Shown: in pieces, positions 36,094 to 49,336 of the stretch | Numbering within the stretch: the first letter of the stretch is position 1 | Layout: the number at the start of each line of letters is the position of its first letter | NCBI RefSeq assembly: GCF_000004075.3 | Contig: NC_026659.2 | Coordinates: 25,934,272 to 25,998,271, forward strand | DNA from: Cucumis sativus | Taxonomy: Eukaryota > Streptophyta > Magnoliopsida > Cucurbitales > Cucurbitaceae | Length of the DNA stretch: 64,000 bases | Direction of reading: 5' to 3' | Made by a program: the position numbers and the translations under genes | The notes under the pieces: generated by a model | The model's input: only the letters and a program-made list of their open reading frames with translations | Database searches by the model: none | What the model was told of the DNA's origin: nothing

Positions 36094-38305
36094 GATGTAA
36101 AAATAATTCTTAAATATTTTAAAATAACAAATTGGATTTTTAGATTTAAAAGAAAAGATTGCATGTCCCTACTATTGGTGAAAAAAAAAACTAAAAACTT
36201 TTAGAGAAAAAAGAAAGGAGATTGTGCAACAACAAATAACATCTTTGGATCTCCAAACATCTTGAAAAAAGCACAAAAATATAGAAAAAGGAAAAAAGAA
36301 AAAAGATTCGCATAGATAAACATACAAAAAAAAATATATTCGTATCCCCACCAAATCAACGTAATTTAAAAGTAAAATTAGATTGAGCCCAAAAGAATGA
36401 ATAAATTACCCAATTCAATATGGGAAATGAAAGTTAGAAAATATGAAAATGAAATTAGAGAGATTTGGAAGAAGGGAGCCGTCCACCCAATTAAAACGAA
36501 TCAACACATATACATATATATATGTTTATGATATTAAATTGAATTGAATGAATGGTAATGTTATGTTAGAAAGAAAAAGATAGAGAATTGGATTGGTGAG
36601 TTGTCGTAATCCCAGAGATTATGAAGGATAATACAAAAGAAAAATGAATGATTTATTTCAAGTAATTGTTTCTTTCTTTTTTTTTTATTTTTTTGTATGT
36701 CCCAATTCCCAAGTCTATGGGAAGAGATTATATTATTGAGTTGGCAAAGTGTTTATTAAATTTTGTGTTGAAAGATGCTTTGTTTCATTAAAACATCATA
36801 TCTCATTTATCCATTCCTTTGTTTTCTTTTCTTCTTTTCTTCGAATCTCTCTCTTTTTCTCTCTCACTCAAAAGATATACCAAATCTTCTTAAAATTAAC
36901 AATCAATTTACCCCTCTCTTCTCTCCCTTTTTCCCTTTCTCACAAAGTTTACCATTTAAAAAAAAAAAAAAAATACACTTACTGAGTACAAAAAAAAATG
37001 TAGAAATTCCATGGATACCATTACTTTTTATTTGTTTGTTGGGAAGATGGAAGAAAGGATGGAAAGAGAAGGATAGTAAGTGTTTGGGATGTAAATAAAA
37101 AGAAGGGAGGGTGATGTTGTTGTTGCATTATAACTATTATAATCTAATAAGGATTAAGGATCACTTTGGGATCCTAAAACATGCCTTCTACTACATCTCA
37201 AAACAATCTTCACTTTTCTCTATATACATATATATTTAAAGGATTAGAACTAATAATAAAGATTACATTAATTTAATAAGAAATTATTTGTTTTGGTAGA
37301 GAAAGACCGTACAGAAGGGGAAAATCATGAAAGGGGATATTATGCGAAAAGAAGAGGGGACATTATTGCCTTAATTTAATGATTAATGAAGTACATTAGA
37401 GAAATTAATTATCAAATAAAAAAAACGTGGCATATGGTGACCCCAACTGGCCCCATTTTTTCATAAACTTAGATCAAGATTCCATTTTGACTAAACCCAT
37501 TCATCTTTCACCTTTTTTTTTTTTCTTTTTACTTTATGTATATATATATATATTTGTTGGGAATTGTAATTATTATAATCATCGTGTCATGTCCTCCAAA
37601 CTCCAAAGTTTTAATCAATTTAAAATGCCGGTTTTTCGACTTCAAAAAGTTATATACCTCTCTTTTGTAATATTTTTGGACTTTGCTACTCATTATTCCA
37701 TTTTTATTTATATACATATATAACTTTTCAAAATTAAGTTTATATATTTCTTTCTTTTCTTTTCTTTTCTTGCGTATCTCTCAAAATTGTTTTTCTACTC
37801 AACTCTTTTAACAATATTTTTAAAAATCAAAGCAAACAGTTTTTAAGACTAAATTTCATTATAAATAGTAAATCCATCCAAATATTTATAAAATATAATC
37901 AAAATTTATAAATAGTATTAAAAATATTTTTCTTTGCTTTCCTATAATTAGAAATTATAGTTTTAAAAATGTTTGTATTGCTTTTTAAATTGATCTGATA
38001 GTTTAAGTTAGTGGTAAAATGAATATTTATATACTTAACTCTACACAATGAAAATAAAAGGTTTACTATAGGTTTTTGTTTTTAATAAGATTATAATATA
38101 TACATCTTTAATGCATTTGTGCGTAAATATATTTACATACTTATTGAAAAAAAATACTATATATATATATATTGAATTGACATAAAGTTCTAAGACTTGG
38201 TTTTTTATAAATGTAAATTATTATTAAGAAAACACATAATATCCAAGATACAACCTTATGAATGTTGATTGTTTTTTTTCTTTTTTAATTTGGTATCAAA
38301 ATGTG

Positions 38306-38307
<2 letters not shown>

Positions 38308-38340
<33 letters not shown>
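38308..38340. repeat. TA dinucleotide repeat
   Basis: About 16 uninterrupted TA units in an AT-rich spacer. It should be polymorphic and could serve as a marker. Confidence 0.9.
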
Positions 38341-38344
<4 letters not shown>

Positions 38345-41300
38345 CAATAAAAGTTTAAAAGATTTTCTTATTTTGATTTCCATAAAAATATCAAAATATA
38401 TTATTGGCGTAAAATATATATAGATTTGAGTTTGGTGTTTAAATTGATAGTTAGTATTAAATTTATAAGATACGGTTTAATGAGTATGTTTGATTCGTTT
38501 CAAATTTATATTGGTTGATAGTTTTGTTTTAAAAGAAGAGGGTTTGTTTTTTGTGGCGTTGGAAAGCTCCATAAAAAACAAATTTAATTAACAAACTAAC
38601 ATTTTTTCTTTGGAAACACATTCAATTGTCGTCTATATTTTTGTCTTTTCGAAAAATTTAAAGTTTACGTGTTTATTTTTCTTTTAAAAAAGTTAAATTT
38701 GTATTTATTTCAACGACAATAAATTTAAAACATTAATTTTTAATATTGATATATGTCTACTTTTTAACACAAAATTTAAAGTTTAGGAATATGTCGTTCA
38801 AAGGTCAAATATAACAATTGATTTTTTTAATTATTATTATTATAATAGCTATCAAAAAATTAACTTGGTAATAAAGTTGAGTTTTGTCTTTAAGTAGATA
38901 CGTAGGCTATCTAAATGAATAATTACTATATGTGTGTGAATAACAATTTTAAAAGTTTATGAACAAGCATGAATTTAATACACCAAATACATATACAACT
39001 GTATTCACACAATAGTGTAGTTAACTTACAGTTTGTTACAGTATAGTTGAAGTTTTCCAATTCTCTTTCTCATCTTCAAATTAATAAGTATAAACGATAT
39101 GTAAAAATGACAATGAGAAAAGTAGGAGAGATTGTTGTTTTTTTTCTTGTAAGAACAACCTCTATTTCTTCAAAATTATTATAAAGTTGAGATGTTAGCT
39201 ACGTAGCCAAATTACTATAATTTATGTGTCAACCACTTCTCTTTTCCCCTTTTATCTCCATTCTTTATAGTTATTTTATAACTTTCTTTTTCTCTTTTAG
39301 TCAAAACTAGTGGGATTCCAGCTAGAGGGCCTATTGCATATAGGTATATGAGATACTAACCATGACTCAATTTTAAGATTAGATAATAACTCGTCTAGCT
39401 TTACCTACTTTTACTCTAGTATTTTTAATTATTCCATAATAATATTGTTAACATTTATAATGCAATAGATGCTTATCAATTATGTTTTCAATGATAACCA
39501 TTCAAATTCTAAAATATGTTTATAATGAACTTTTATGTGAAAAAAATTAAAAATTCAAACAAATATTACAATTCGTTTGTTGTATTGAAAGAGAGAGAAA
39601 AAAAAGGATTGAATAGAGTGTAAATTGAACTTAAAAATGTGTTAATTTAATGAGAATTTTGTTATTAGTTGAGTAGAGTGGTAGATGATTCCTCGTGGGT
39701 GTTAAGATCATATGAATGAAGAGTATTAAATATCCGACAAGTTTTTATAAGAGACTGTTCTAAATGATTTCTTTTTTGTTATTATGATTGAGAATGGAAT
39801 AGGAAAAATTGAGTTAATTGGGAAAAGGAGGGACTAAGGCAATGGAATTATTCCAACTTTTAAAGAAGGGTGGTTGGATCTAAATTTCACGTACGGTCCA
39901 ACGTGTGAAGTAATAGCCTAACATAAAGAAATGCCAGAGGCATCCATTTTAACATATTTATAGACTTCCAACATTATTGTGTTCTTATTCTTTTAATATC
40001 TTTTTATAAACATAAAATCTCTAATACCACTAAGTAATTAATCATCATCAAAGAATTACGGTGTTTACGACCTCTTATTTTATAGGATTCTCGATCCAAT
40101 TAAAAGTGATTTAGGGTTGACAATTCGAACATACCATGTGGCCATAAGATGGTCCCCTCGCGAAGGGAGGAGAGTGGCCCTAGCCTCGACCTCTAAGGGA
40201 AAGTCGAGCATATTGGACCGTTCGACTCAATTGTTTTTTTTTTATTCTTGTTGTCACTTCTTTCTCGTTTTTTTTTACTTTTTTTATACTTATCTATGTC
40301 TTACTTGACTATTGTTATTCTCATTTTACTCTTAATGACATGTTCTTTTGAGTTTGCGACTCTTGATTTAAGATGATGATTCGTATGAACAATATACTCT
40401 AATATACTATCTCTTCTAATATACTGTAGAAATCATAAGATAAACACTTGTTTACAGTTAAAAAAAGAAAAAAGAGAGGGAAAGAGAGAGAGAGAGTAAG
40501 ATTTAGGAGAAAGATGGTAATTTGATGAAATTAGATTTGTGATTGATTGATTAAGGAAATAGAGATTATATTGCATTCAACATTTGCGTAGAAGAATTAA
40601 AAAATAAGAATGGTAATAATAAGAATAGTAGCAGTAGAAGGTGATAAAGGCAATAATAAATATGAGATTGGGAGGAACAGTTAAGAATGGATGTTCTTCC
40701 ACATTGTTTTGACGACAAGATTCACTGTTACAATACTATTATTAGTTTATTATTTAAGAGATGATTATTTTATTATGGTTGAAAATAGTCAAATAGAAAT
40801 AAATAAATAAAGGTGGGTGTGGTGAACTGTGAACTGACTACGAGAAACCCTAAAGTGAAAATATCGATATTGGGAAGACAACTAGTAAAGTCTGCGTTTT
40901 TCTAGATATCCTTAGATTTGGTTTACAGCATATGTTGCTCTACTTTTTTTTACTTTTCTTTATCACTAATGTTTGATTTATTTTTATATATTAAATTCTA
41001 CCTCAACAATTAGATGAGATAAAAACAAACTTTATTCTTGAGATCCGTATCCACTCGAAATAAGAACCCAAGAAACATAAACGGTTAGTGTTACTTACTT
41101 TGTTTTCCTCTTTAAGAATCTTATGACGGTAAAAACTTATTCACAACTTCGTACTTTTGGATTTGTCTAACTCACTAGCTCTTTGTAAATAAGGTTAAAA
41201 ATAAATATATTAAATTAATTTTCATTTATTTAGTGAAATGGAGGTGAATCTTAAACACTTAGTTTACGAGAAGGAATGTTTATTGAAGAAATTATTAATA

Positions 41301-42256
41301 TTTATATATTGTTATTATTTTGAATTAGAATTGTTTTATTTATGACAACAATAAAAGGAAGTGATAAAGAAGGAAAAATTGTTAATGTAAGAATTTAGGA
41401 GTGAGGTGGGGGGGTTAAAGAAAAAAGAAATAGAAGAGAAGAAAAAGTCCAAGAATGAAGCAAAAAGTTGTTCTTGACAATATAAGATGTTGTGGGTCCC
41501 ATCCTAGATTTCATTGGGACTCCCCCATATCTCCAAATTCTCTCTCTTTTGTCTTCTTTACCCCTCTAATTTCCCTTCTCTTGACTTGTATATATATAAT
41601 ACCCTAAAAGTAAATTTCAAAAAGAGAAAAGCACGAGACCAGCACGTGTATGACAAACACAGTCCAGAGGCACACCCTCGGTTTCCCAAATTCCACCGTT
41701 CCTTTCTTTAATTACTTCACCTTTGGATTAAAATCCTGTCTCTCTCTTTTACGGAAATGCGCGGTAATTTCTCGACTTAGAGATTTGACGGCGTCGTATC
41801 CTCCTTCGTTGACCTCGGTCAACTCACTCCTTTTTCCCCTTTCTTGATTCCAACGCGGGTGCACGTAGTCCAATATGTTGACCAATAAAACCCTTCCCTC
41901 TTCTCGCTCTCCAAATCTCGTATCCGATAACGACGCCTGCAAACGAGATATCGCCAAGATTGCGTTTATTTCGAGATCTGACCCAAGTGGATTTGAGAAT
42001 CCCATCCTCTGTTTCTTAAACCTTTGTTTAAATTAATAAGATAGTGAAACAAAATATTAAAAACACCCGATTTGGGATTTCTCTCTGACCCAGAGATTTG
42101 ATTTCCGATTGAGACTTCTTAAGTTAACACACACTTTCCCTCTGTTTCTCCCTTCTTTACACTTATATTACATACCAACTCTTTTCCTTAACCTCCTCCA
42201 CACACACAATTTCCTCATACAACTCTTCAATTCCTTTCTCTCCCTCTCCTACCGCC

Positions 42257-43235
42257 ATGGCCAGAAACCACATCTTCTCCCGTCGCCGGAGGTCCGATCA
42301 GCTTGATGGTTTAGATCGTTTTCCCACCTCTGATTCTGAAGTACATGTTCTCGCCGTCGATGACAGCCTTGTCGACCGTACAGTAATTGAACGCCTCCTT
42401 CGTCTTACTGCCTGTCGAGGTCTGCCTTTCTTTCTTCTTCCTCTCTTTTATTTTCCTTTATTTTTCTTTCTCTGGAAATTCATTTTGTCTTCTGTTTTGG
42501 GGTTTACAGTCACTGCAGTTGATAGTGGAATTAGAGCTTTACAATATCTTGGATTGCAAGATGAGACTAATTCCCAAGTTGGGTTTGATGTGAGTACACT
42601 CGAAATTTCTTGTTGTTTTTTTTTTTTTTCTTTTTCCTGTAGGTTATCATTTCGGATATTTTCTTAACTGTTGTTTGTTTTGGGTAAATAGGGGTTGAAG
42701 GTTGATATGATCATAACAGATTACTGTATGCCCGGAATGACAGGATACGAATTGCTTAAGAAAATTAAGGTAAGATTTTGAGGATTTGGGTATTTGGATT
42801 TGAAATTATTAATTTAGAGAAAATGGAATTGAAATTGGGTGAAAAATGATATAGGAATCATCAACTTTGAGAGAGATTCCGGTGGTAATTATGTCGTCGG
42901 AGAACGTGGTGGCGAGGATAGACAGATGTTTGGAGGAAGGAGCAGAAGATTTCATAGTGAAGCCGGTGAAACTATCTGATGTGAAACGGCTCAGAGAATA
43001 TATGGTGGGGGATGAAAAGACTGGAAATGAAAGAAGTGGGATCAATAAAAGGAAGCTACGAGAGCCGTGTGATCAACCTTCATCATCACCGTCCATTTCA
43101 TCACCAGCATCATCGGATTCCTCTCCATCATCTCCATCACCTTCATCATCACCGTCGGATTCGCTTCAGTCCACCCCATCATCATCAGAACCGTCATCTC
43201 CAATGTCCACTCCGCAATCGAACGCCTCTAAATGA
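42257..43235 (+). CDS. Type-A two-component response regulator (cytokinin, ARR3/ARR4-like)
   Basis: Receiver protein that accepts phosphate from histidine phosphotransfer proteins and dampens cytokinin signalling. Exons: 42257-42419, 42510-42589, 42692-42769, 42855-43235; 233 residues. The receiver domain fills residues 28-150: acidic pair Asp35/Asp36 in [18 protein letters not shown], phospho-acceptor Asp91 in [20 protein letters not shown], conserved Ser/Thr region VVIMSSENV, and Lys143 in [15 protein letters not shown]. There is no GARP DNA-binding domain, so it is type A. The tail after about 175 is nearly all Ser and Pro ([18 protein letters not shown]). Sequence of the receiver is nearest to ARR3/ARR4 as I remember them. 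Five-exon layouts are common in the family; here I see four coding exons. Confidence 0.95.
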
Positions 43236-46200
43236 CCACCAATAAATCAGGATCACCGTGTGAGCATAGCAGCCTATCAATCCCCCCCTCTCTTGTTATT
43301 ATTTCTTTTTCTTTTTAAAAAAAATTAAATATCTTCCTTTTTTTTTCCTCCTTCTTTAATCTTTTCCTTGTCCTGTTAGTTTTAACGGTTATTTGTATGA
43401 AATCCCAGTTTTGTCCGCTAAGTTTTAGCCTTTAGATCAGGGACTTGGGGTACCGCCGTTAATTACTAAAACGCAACGCATTGGAGTAGTCCAATCTTTT
43501 CCAGGGCAAGACGTGATGTATAATTTTAGAGAATTCAATCATATATTTTTTTAATATAAAAAAAAAATCCGAATATTTTGTTAAATTGGGATTAATTTTC
43601 GTTGAATTATGAAATTAGTCAATTGATAATGAGATTAGAGGTGATATAATTGAGATGTGGAAGAGACATGGCAAGATCTTGTCTCCCTAAACCACAAATA
43701 ATATTGATTTTGGATTAAATAGTGTTCTTTACTCTTTATTGTTTATGATGAAAAAAAAAAAAGAAAGAAGAAAAGTTCAAATCAGATTATTGTTTCTAAT
43801 GAAAGCAAAAAAAAAACTATATTTATTTTTGTTTTTTGTAAATTTCGTTCACATGTACGAACAAGGAAGGAAAGAGGGGAAGTTAAATTCCGAGCAATTT
43901 CTCACTTTTTTAAAGAAATTATTTTATTTTATGTGGAAAATTTTTGTATTAAAATCCAACAAAATAGAATAATCTTGACTATTTGCAAAGGAAATGAAAG
44001 ATGTAATTGAATAGGTAGGGGAGAGATGAATCAAAATGAACACCAACCAATTTGTCAATTGGAAAAATAAAAATATACATTCTGTAGCTATCAAATTTCG
44101 ATGAAAGACAATGTCCAACATCATCCATTTTCCAAGTTCAATTTTAAATTAAAATTATGGTATTCATTTAAGTATTTTTCTTTCCAATTAGATTCACTTT
44201 TATGTTATTTTATCCAAAAACAGATGGAAGCAAAAAATGGTACGAATTTTGAGTTAACCACTTATCTAAAAACTCCAAATAGTATAGAGAACAAAATCAA
44301 TCCAAAATATTAGTAATAATAATAAATTATAAACTTAAATTGAGTCGATTCGGTTAGTTTGAACTTTGAAGTGTTATTGATTAATTCAATGTTCCTAAAT
44401 ATATAAACCTAAAAAGCAATCAATTTGATTTAGCTTTATTTTGTCCGAATTCAGTTGGCATAATCTCTTAGTTGATTCCATTATCAGTTTCAGTTGATTT
44501 GGTAGGAACCATTTCCATAAAGTTAGTTTCAAGTCTTAAATATATTTCTCTCCCCAAATATCCAAAGTTAATGCATATGGTTTTCGTAACGAATTATTTA
44601 AATTTGACTAACTTGTTATGTAATACAATTATGTAAGTGTGTTTGATAATTTGAATGGAATCTGAGGTAAAATTCATATAAGTTGAGGTATAGTCCAGAA
44701 TGAAAATTGACAAGAAAAAGAGAAAAAAAGAAAGAAGAGAAGATGTTTGTCTGGTAAAGAGAGAACTTTGGAGCAAAAATGAACTGGCAAGGTTTGATTG
44801 TTTGATTGTGTAATGTTTTTGCATTCACCCAATTTTAATTTATGGGAAATGGAAGTTGTCTGTGGGAGCTACCCTCCCCTCCCCTCCCCTACTTGCATTT
44901 GCATATGTCTTGTTTGTGAAAATGCCTCAAACCAAATCTCCCCTATCTCACATCCACAACAACAACTCCTAACATTGGGACCCTTTCTCTTTTATTAACA
45001 TTGTCTCTTTCCAGAACCACCTTTTAAACTTTCTTCATTTCTATTTTTTCAAAAAACTATTGACTTTCTCTCCCTCTTCTCTTCTTATTCCCTTCATTCA
45101 TTCATTCTATTGGGTTTACCGTCAAATTAAACTATCATCAACACACATACAATAGCAATATCACTCCTAACTTTCCATAAATTCTGATATGATTTGATTT
45201 GGATTTGATTTAGGGTGTTTTATTTATTAATCAAGTGGAGATGATATGGCCAAATCTTTAAAAATAGATAGAAAGAGATTGATGGGTTTGCAACTGGGTG
45301 ATTCTCTCTCTCTCTCTCTTCCTTCTTTGGTGGGTAAGACTTTAAAAAGAAAAAAAAAATCACCACAATTGAAGAACCGAAGTGTTGTTTTTCATTTTAT
45401 GGGTTTCTTTTAATGATAATAAAGTTTAAAAGGTTGTGTTGTAGTAATGTGTTTGTGGTCCTGTTGTGATGGATGGGCCAACTGGGCCATCCAAGTGACC
45501 CATGGCTTTGCTTTACACATAAAAAAGGGCTTCTTTCCAGGCCCAATTCTGCTATGATGAGGAATTAATGATAATGTTTCATCTTGGGCTTTGCATTTAA
45601 GTTTGGTCCTCCCAAGTTGACGTGCCCCAAGGGGATGTGTGTCGGGAAAATTTTTAGTCCTATCCTTACAACACTACATGTGATGTATATATATATATTA
45701 GTATACACAATTAGTACAACAATGGTATATGTGATGTATATTAAACCATATTTGAAAGGGTAGTGTTTGTATTGATTCATAATTGGCATGGCTTTTGTTT
45801 GTTGGGTATTAAAATTTGAATTTACTAATTCTATGGTTTCACATTGTGATATGAAACTTTATGGAGATGAGTCAAAGTCAAATAAGGGAACCAAATGCAG
45901 CCATCAATGTCATCAACAACAACAACTCGTTCCAACCCATTTCCCTCATTTCTATTTCTCATCCTTTTACTTTTAATATTTTCCAATTTTTGGCTGCATC
46001 AAAAATATCTCCAAACCTTATCTTAAATCAAGGCTAATAATACTTATGGATGTTATTATTAATTTATTTTTATCCAAATAATTTATCTCAGGGTTAAGAA
46101 AAATGAACCAAACTTTTCAACCAAATTGACATAAGTGGAGTTATGTATTATTTAGGTTTGGTTTTTGATTATATATAATAGTGTGTATAGACCCTACATA

Positions 46201-49200
46201 AGTGAGGGGTAGTTTCAAACGTAAACAAAATTCAAATAAACTATCACCAAAACATTAGGTATAATTAAAAATAAAAGAAGTGTATATATTATATAGAAAG
46301 AAGAAAAAGAATATGGAAGGCTATATTTGAAAAAATAATGAAAAGGAATGAATGTGGATGTGTATTGTAGACTATAATACAAAATTGGGATATGGACCCT
46401 ATAGCCCCCCTTTGAATCCGCCATTGATGGCTGTTTTTCAAGTCATTGACAAATCTTATTGCCTATCCTCTCTTTGCTTCTAATCCTCAATTTTAATTAC
46501 CTTATATCTTTCTAAACATATTAATCAATTCATTTATCATCATTTACCAAACTAATCATAGTTTTAAATATATTTCACTACAAATTTTATTAGCTGAACA
46601 AAATTGTCTAATTCTTCCCTCCTCAAAATTATATTTAAAAAGTTTGTATATAGTCAAAATGATGAGGAATCAATGTCACAAAGTGTTGAAATGAGTGACC
46701 ACAAACTTTTAATTTTTCTCCTCTTGTTCACTATATTGGATTTCTTTTTTTCTCAGACATATAGTCCACAAAATAAAATGGACCATATATATTGTATTTG
46801 TTTATTAATCCAGCTTAAGTAAACAAAAAATTCAAAAATGGAAAGAATATACAATGGAAGAAATAAGCAACAAAGAAGAATAAAATTGAAACAAAAAATC
46901 AAATTGTGGACAGACACATTTAATACATAAAATCAACGAATTGAAAATTTTATTTCATCACAGACCATTTAGGGGAAAAAAAACAATTTGTTATTAAGTG
47001 TATGTAATTATATTTCTGTGGCCTCACATTTGATTAATTGGTGAAAATGAATTGGCCAAAAAGAAAAAAAGTCCATTTGTAGACTCACATATAATACCTA
47101 AAAACTATAATCAATCAAAATGCCCCCAAATTTTTTTGTACAAAATAAGAAAAATACATTTTAGAATATGAGGGCATTTGAGTAAGAATGAAAGTTTAAT
47201 GAATTTATAAAATTGTATCCATAATAAAAATTGTATATCTTATACGTATTAATATATGGTAATGTCACTATATATATATATATACATTTAAGATGAAGCT
47301 TTTGATATCGAACTATGGTCTCAATATTATTACAAATATAATTCAAACTCTATATAGTCTTTTTAGGTAACAAAAGCTTATGAAAATTGAAATAAAGAAA
47401 AAAAAATAATTATATAGGCCAAATATAAGCATGTAATCAGATTTTTTATATAGGCCAAAGGAAGAGAAACTTTTTCATAATTGATTTTTTTAGAATAAAT
47501 TGGTTTAGTATATGTGATTTTTTAAAAAGTACATTTTAAAATATTAATTAACATACGTAATTAATTAGTAGGTTTGAAAGATTCTTAAATAATTATTTAT
47601 CAATCTCCATCAATATATGGATTCAATTGGTTTGGCAATATTAAAATAATTATATTAAGATTAATCATTATCATTATCTTGTAATTAGTGAATAAACTTG
47701 TTTTCAAAATCCTACACACTAATTAATCACCTTTCAAATTGTACTAAGTTATTAGTATACTATACGTTTAGAGTGTAACTATGGGTTAATTAAGAGGTAA
47801 AAAGTAAATTACACACTAAATCATTTATCCAAAAACAATAATGAGAGTAATTAGACTAAGACTACACGGAAATTAGGGAAATCCAAGTTGATATGATAAT
47901 TATAAATGAATGAGAAAATGACCAAATAAACGAATGAAAGTTGGTGACCTAATTCCTACCCTCTTCTATCTTCCCTCACTTTTTATTTAATTTTTTTTTT
48001 GAATCATGTCCTAATTTATTATTATTATTAATATAACTTTATACTTAAATGTAATATTGTTTGGATATTATGTAAATTAAGTGTAACATCAAACAAACTA
48101 TAGTTTAATATATATGTATATAAAAAGGGATGTGATTGTCAATTTAGGTTTATGATGATTTAATAAACCAATACTTTTCTTTACATGTGGATCTTAATTT
48201 GTCAAACGTAGATTTTGTTTTTCTCTTTTCAATTTTGGAAATTAAAATGGGAACTTTGGGTTTACAAATTGGGTCAAATTCTTCTACACGAAAATAAATA
48301 AGGTCGGTTGAGAAATTAAATATTTTTGAATAAATATGATGAATTATGTATTTCAATAAATAAAATGAAATTATGAAATTTTTTATAATGAATCATAATA
48401 TATGAATTAAAAGTGGGCACACACACACACACATATACACAACGACTTTTATTAAATAGGGTCAACTTCAATTGATGATGGTTTTTATTGGGGTTCTGGA
48501 TTCATTATATAATATATGACTTTGACGAAATCATCATTCCCTTTTCATATCCCAAACCCTAATTTCCTCCCTCTTTCTTCTTCCTTCATTCTTCAATTCA
48601 ATTCCCTTTTTCACTTTTACTCTTTCCAGTAATGCCTTTTTAACTAAAATTAATAACATTTCGTTAAACGCGTAACCCGATTTTGAAGAATCCAATTGCA
48701 AAAGGGTAATGGGACATAAAATTAATAAAGTGATTTTAAGTTGGAAAGAAAGTGAAAATATCCCTGGAGAATAAAAATTAAAAGATGATAAAAAAAAAAA
48801 TAAAGGAGGAAAATAGTTTGTGTGAATTTTGCATTTGTTTTGTTATGTATTAGACATATGGTTTAGTTTAGTTAATTGTTAAGTAGGGTTTAGTTCTGTT
48901 GTTTATAAGATGGATTGATTTTGTTTGGTGGTTGATTATCTTGGAAACCAACAAAATCTAAGATTGTTAATATAAACATAAAGAAGAGAGAAATTGTTTA
49001 AATTTTAACTTAAAAATAAAAATAAAAATAAAATAAAATGTTGGTTAAAGATTGAAAATTGAAATTAACAGCTGTGTAATTAGAAGCATTGTTTAAGATA
49101 TAATAAATAAATGGATGAATATAGAATATAGAATTTAGAATTTAGAAAGGTAAAGGGAAAGGGAAAGGGAAAGGGAAGGATTGAAGAGAAACAACAACAA

Positions 49201-49336
49201 CTAACTGCTCACTTTGAAACTGTCAGCCACCAAACTCCAAAACATTAACACATAAACTGATGTTTTCTTTACAATCATTCTCTTCCAAACTTTCCATTTC
49301 TTCATTTCTCTCCGTTTCCCATCTCCTAATCCTCCC
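43236..49336. other. 6.1-kb AT-rich spacer
   Basis: Begins with the 3' UTR of the response regulator and ends with the formin promoter. I see no gene. It contains CCCCT pentamers at 44872-44890, CT repeats at 45305-45320, TA repeats near 45688 and 47269, CA repeats near 48417-48433, and GGGAAA repeats at 49152-49178 just upstream of the formin start. Confidence 0.6.
49152..49178. repeat. GGGAAA minisatellite in formin 5' flank
   Basis: Four to five tandem AAAGGG units about 160 bp before the formin start codon, probably in the promoter or 5' UTR. Confidence 0.8.

Larger units (their letters stand above)
34381..42256. other. 7.9-kb AT-rich spacer
   Basis: Longest stretch without a gene. Left end: promoter of the MYND gene. 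35569-36171: a possible decayed hAT-type element with CGAACCG/CGGTTCG words and two TGACGTCA sites. 37541-37553 and 38308-38340: TA repeats. 36957-36973: A run. 40120-40225: a GC-richer block related to one near 63590. Right end (about 41450-42256): promoter and 5' UTR of the response regulator, with a CACGTG at about 41643-41648 and TATATATAATA at 41589. No coding gene can be supported. Confidence 0.6.

Noticed and set aside
41712-42005. 97-codon minus-strand open frame upstream of the response regulator
   Set aside because: Lies in the promoter/5' UTR region, has no domain and no splice partner.
45645-45976. Possible small gene near 45788 (62 codons)
   Set aside because: Low-complexity His/Gln content, no start context, no domain.
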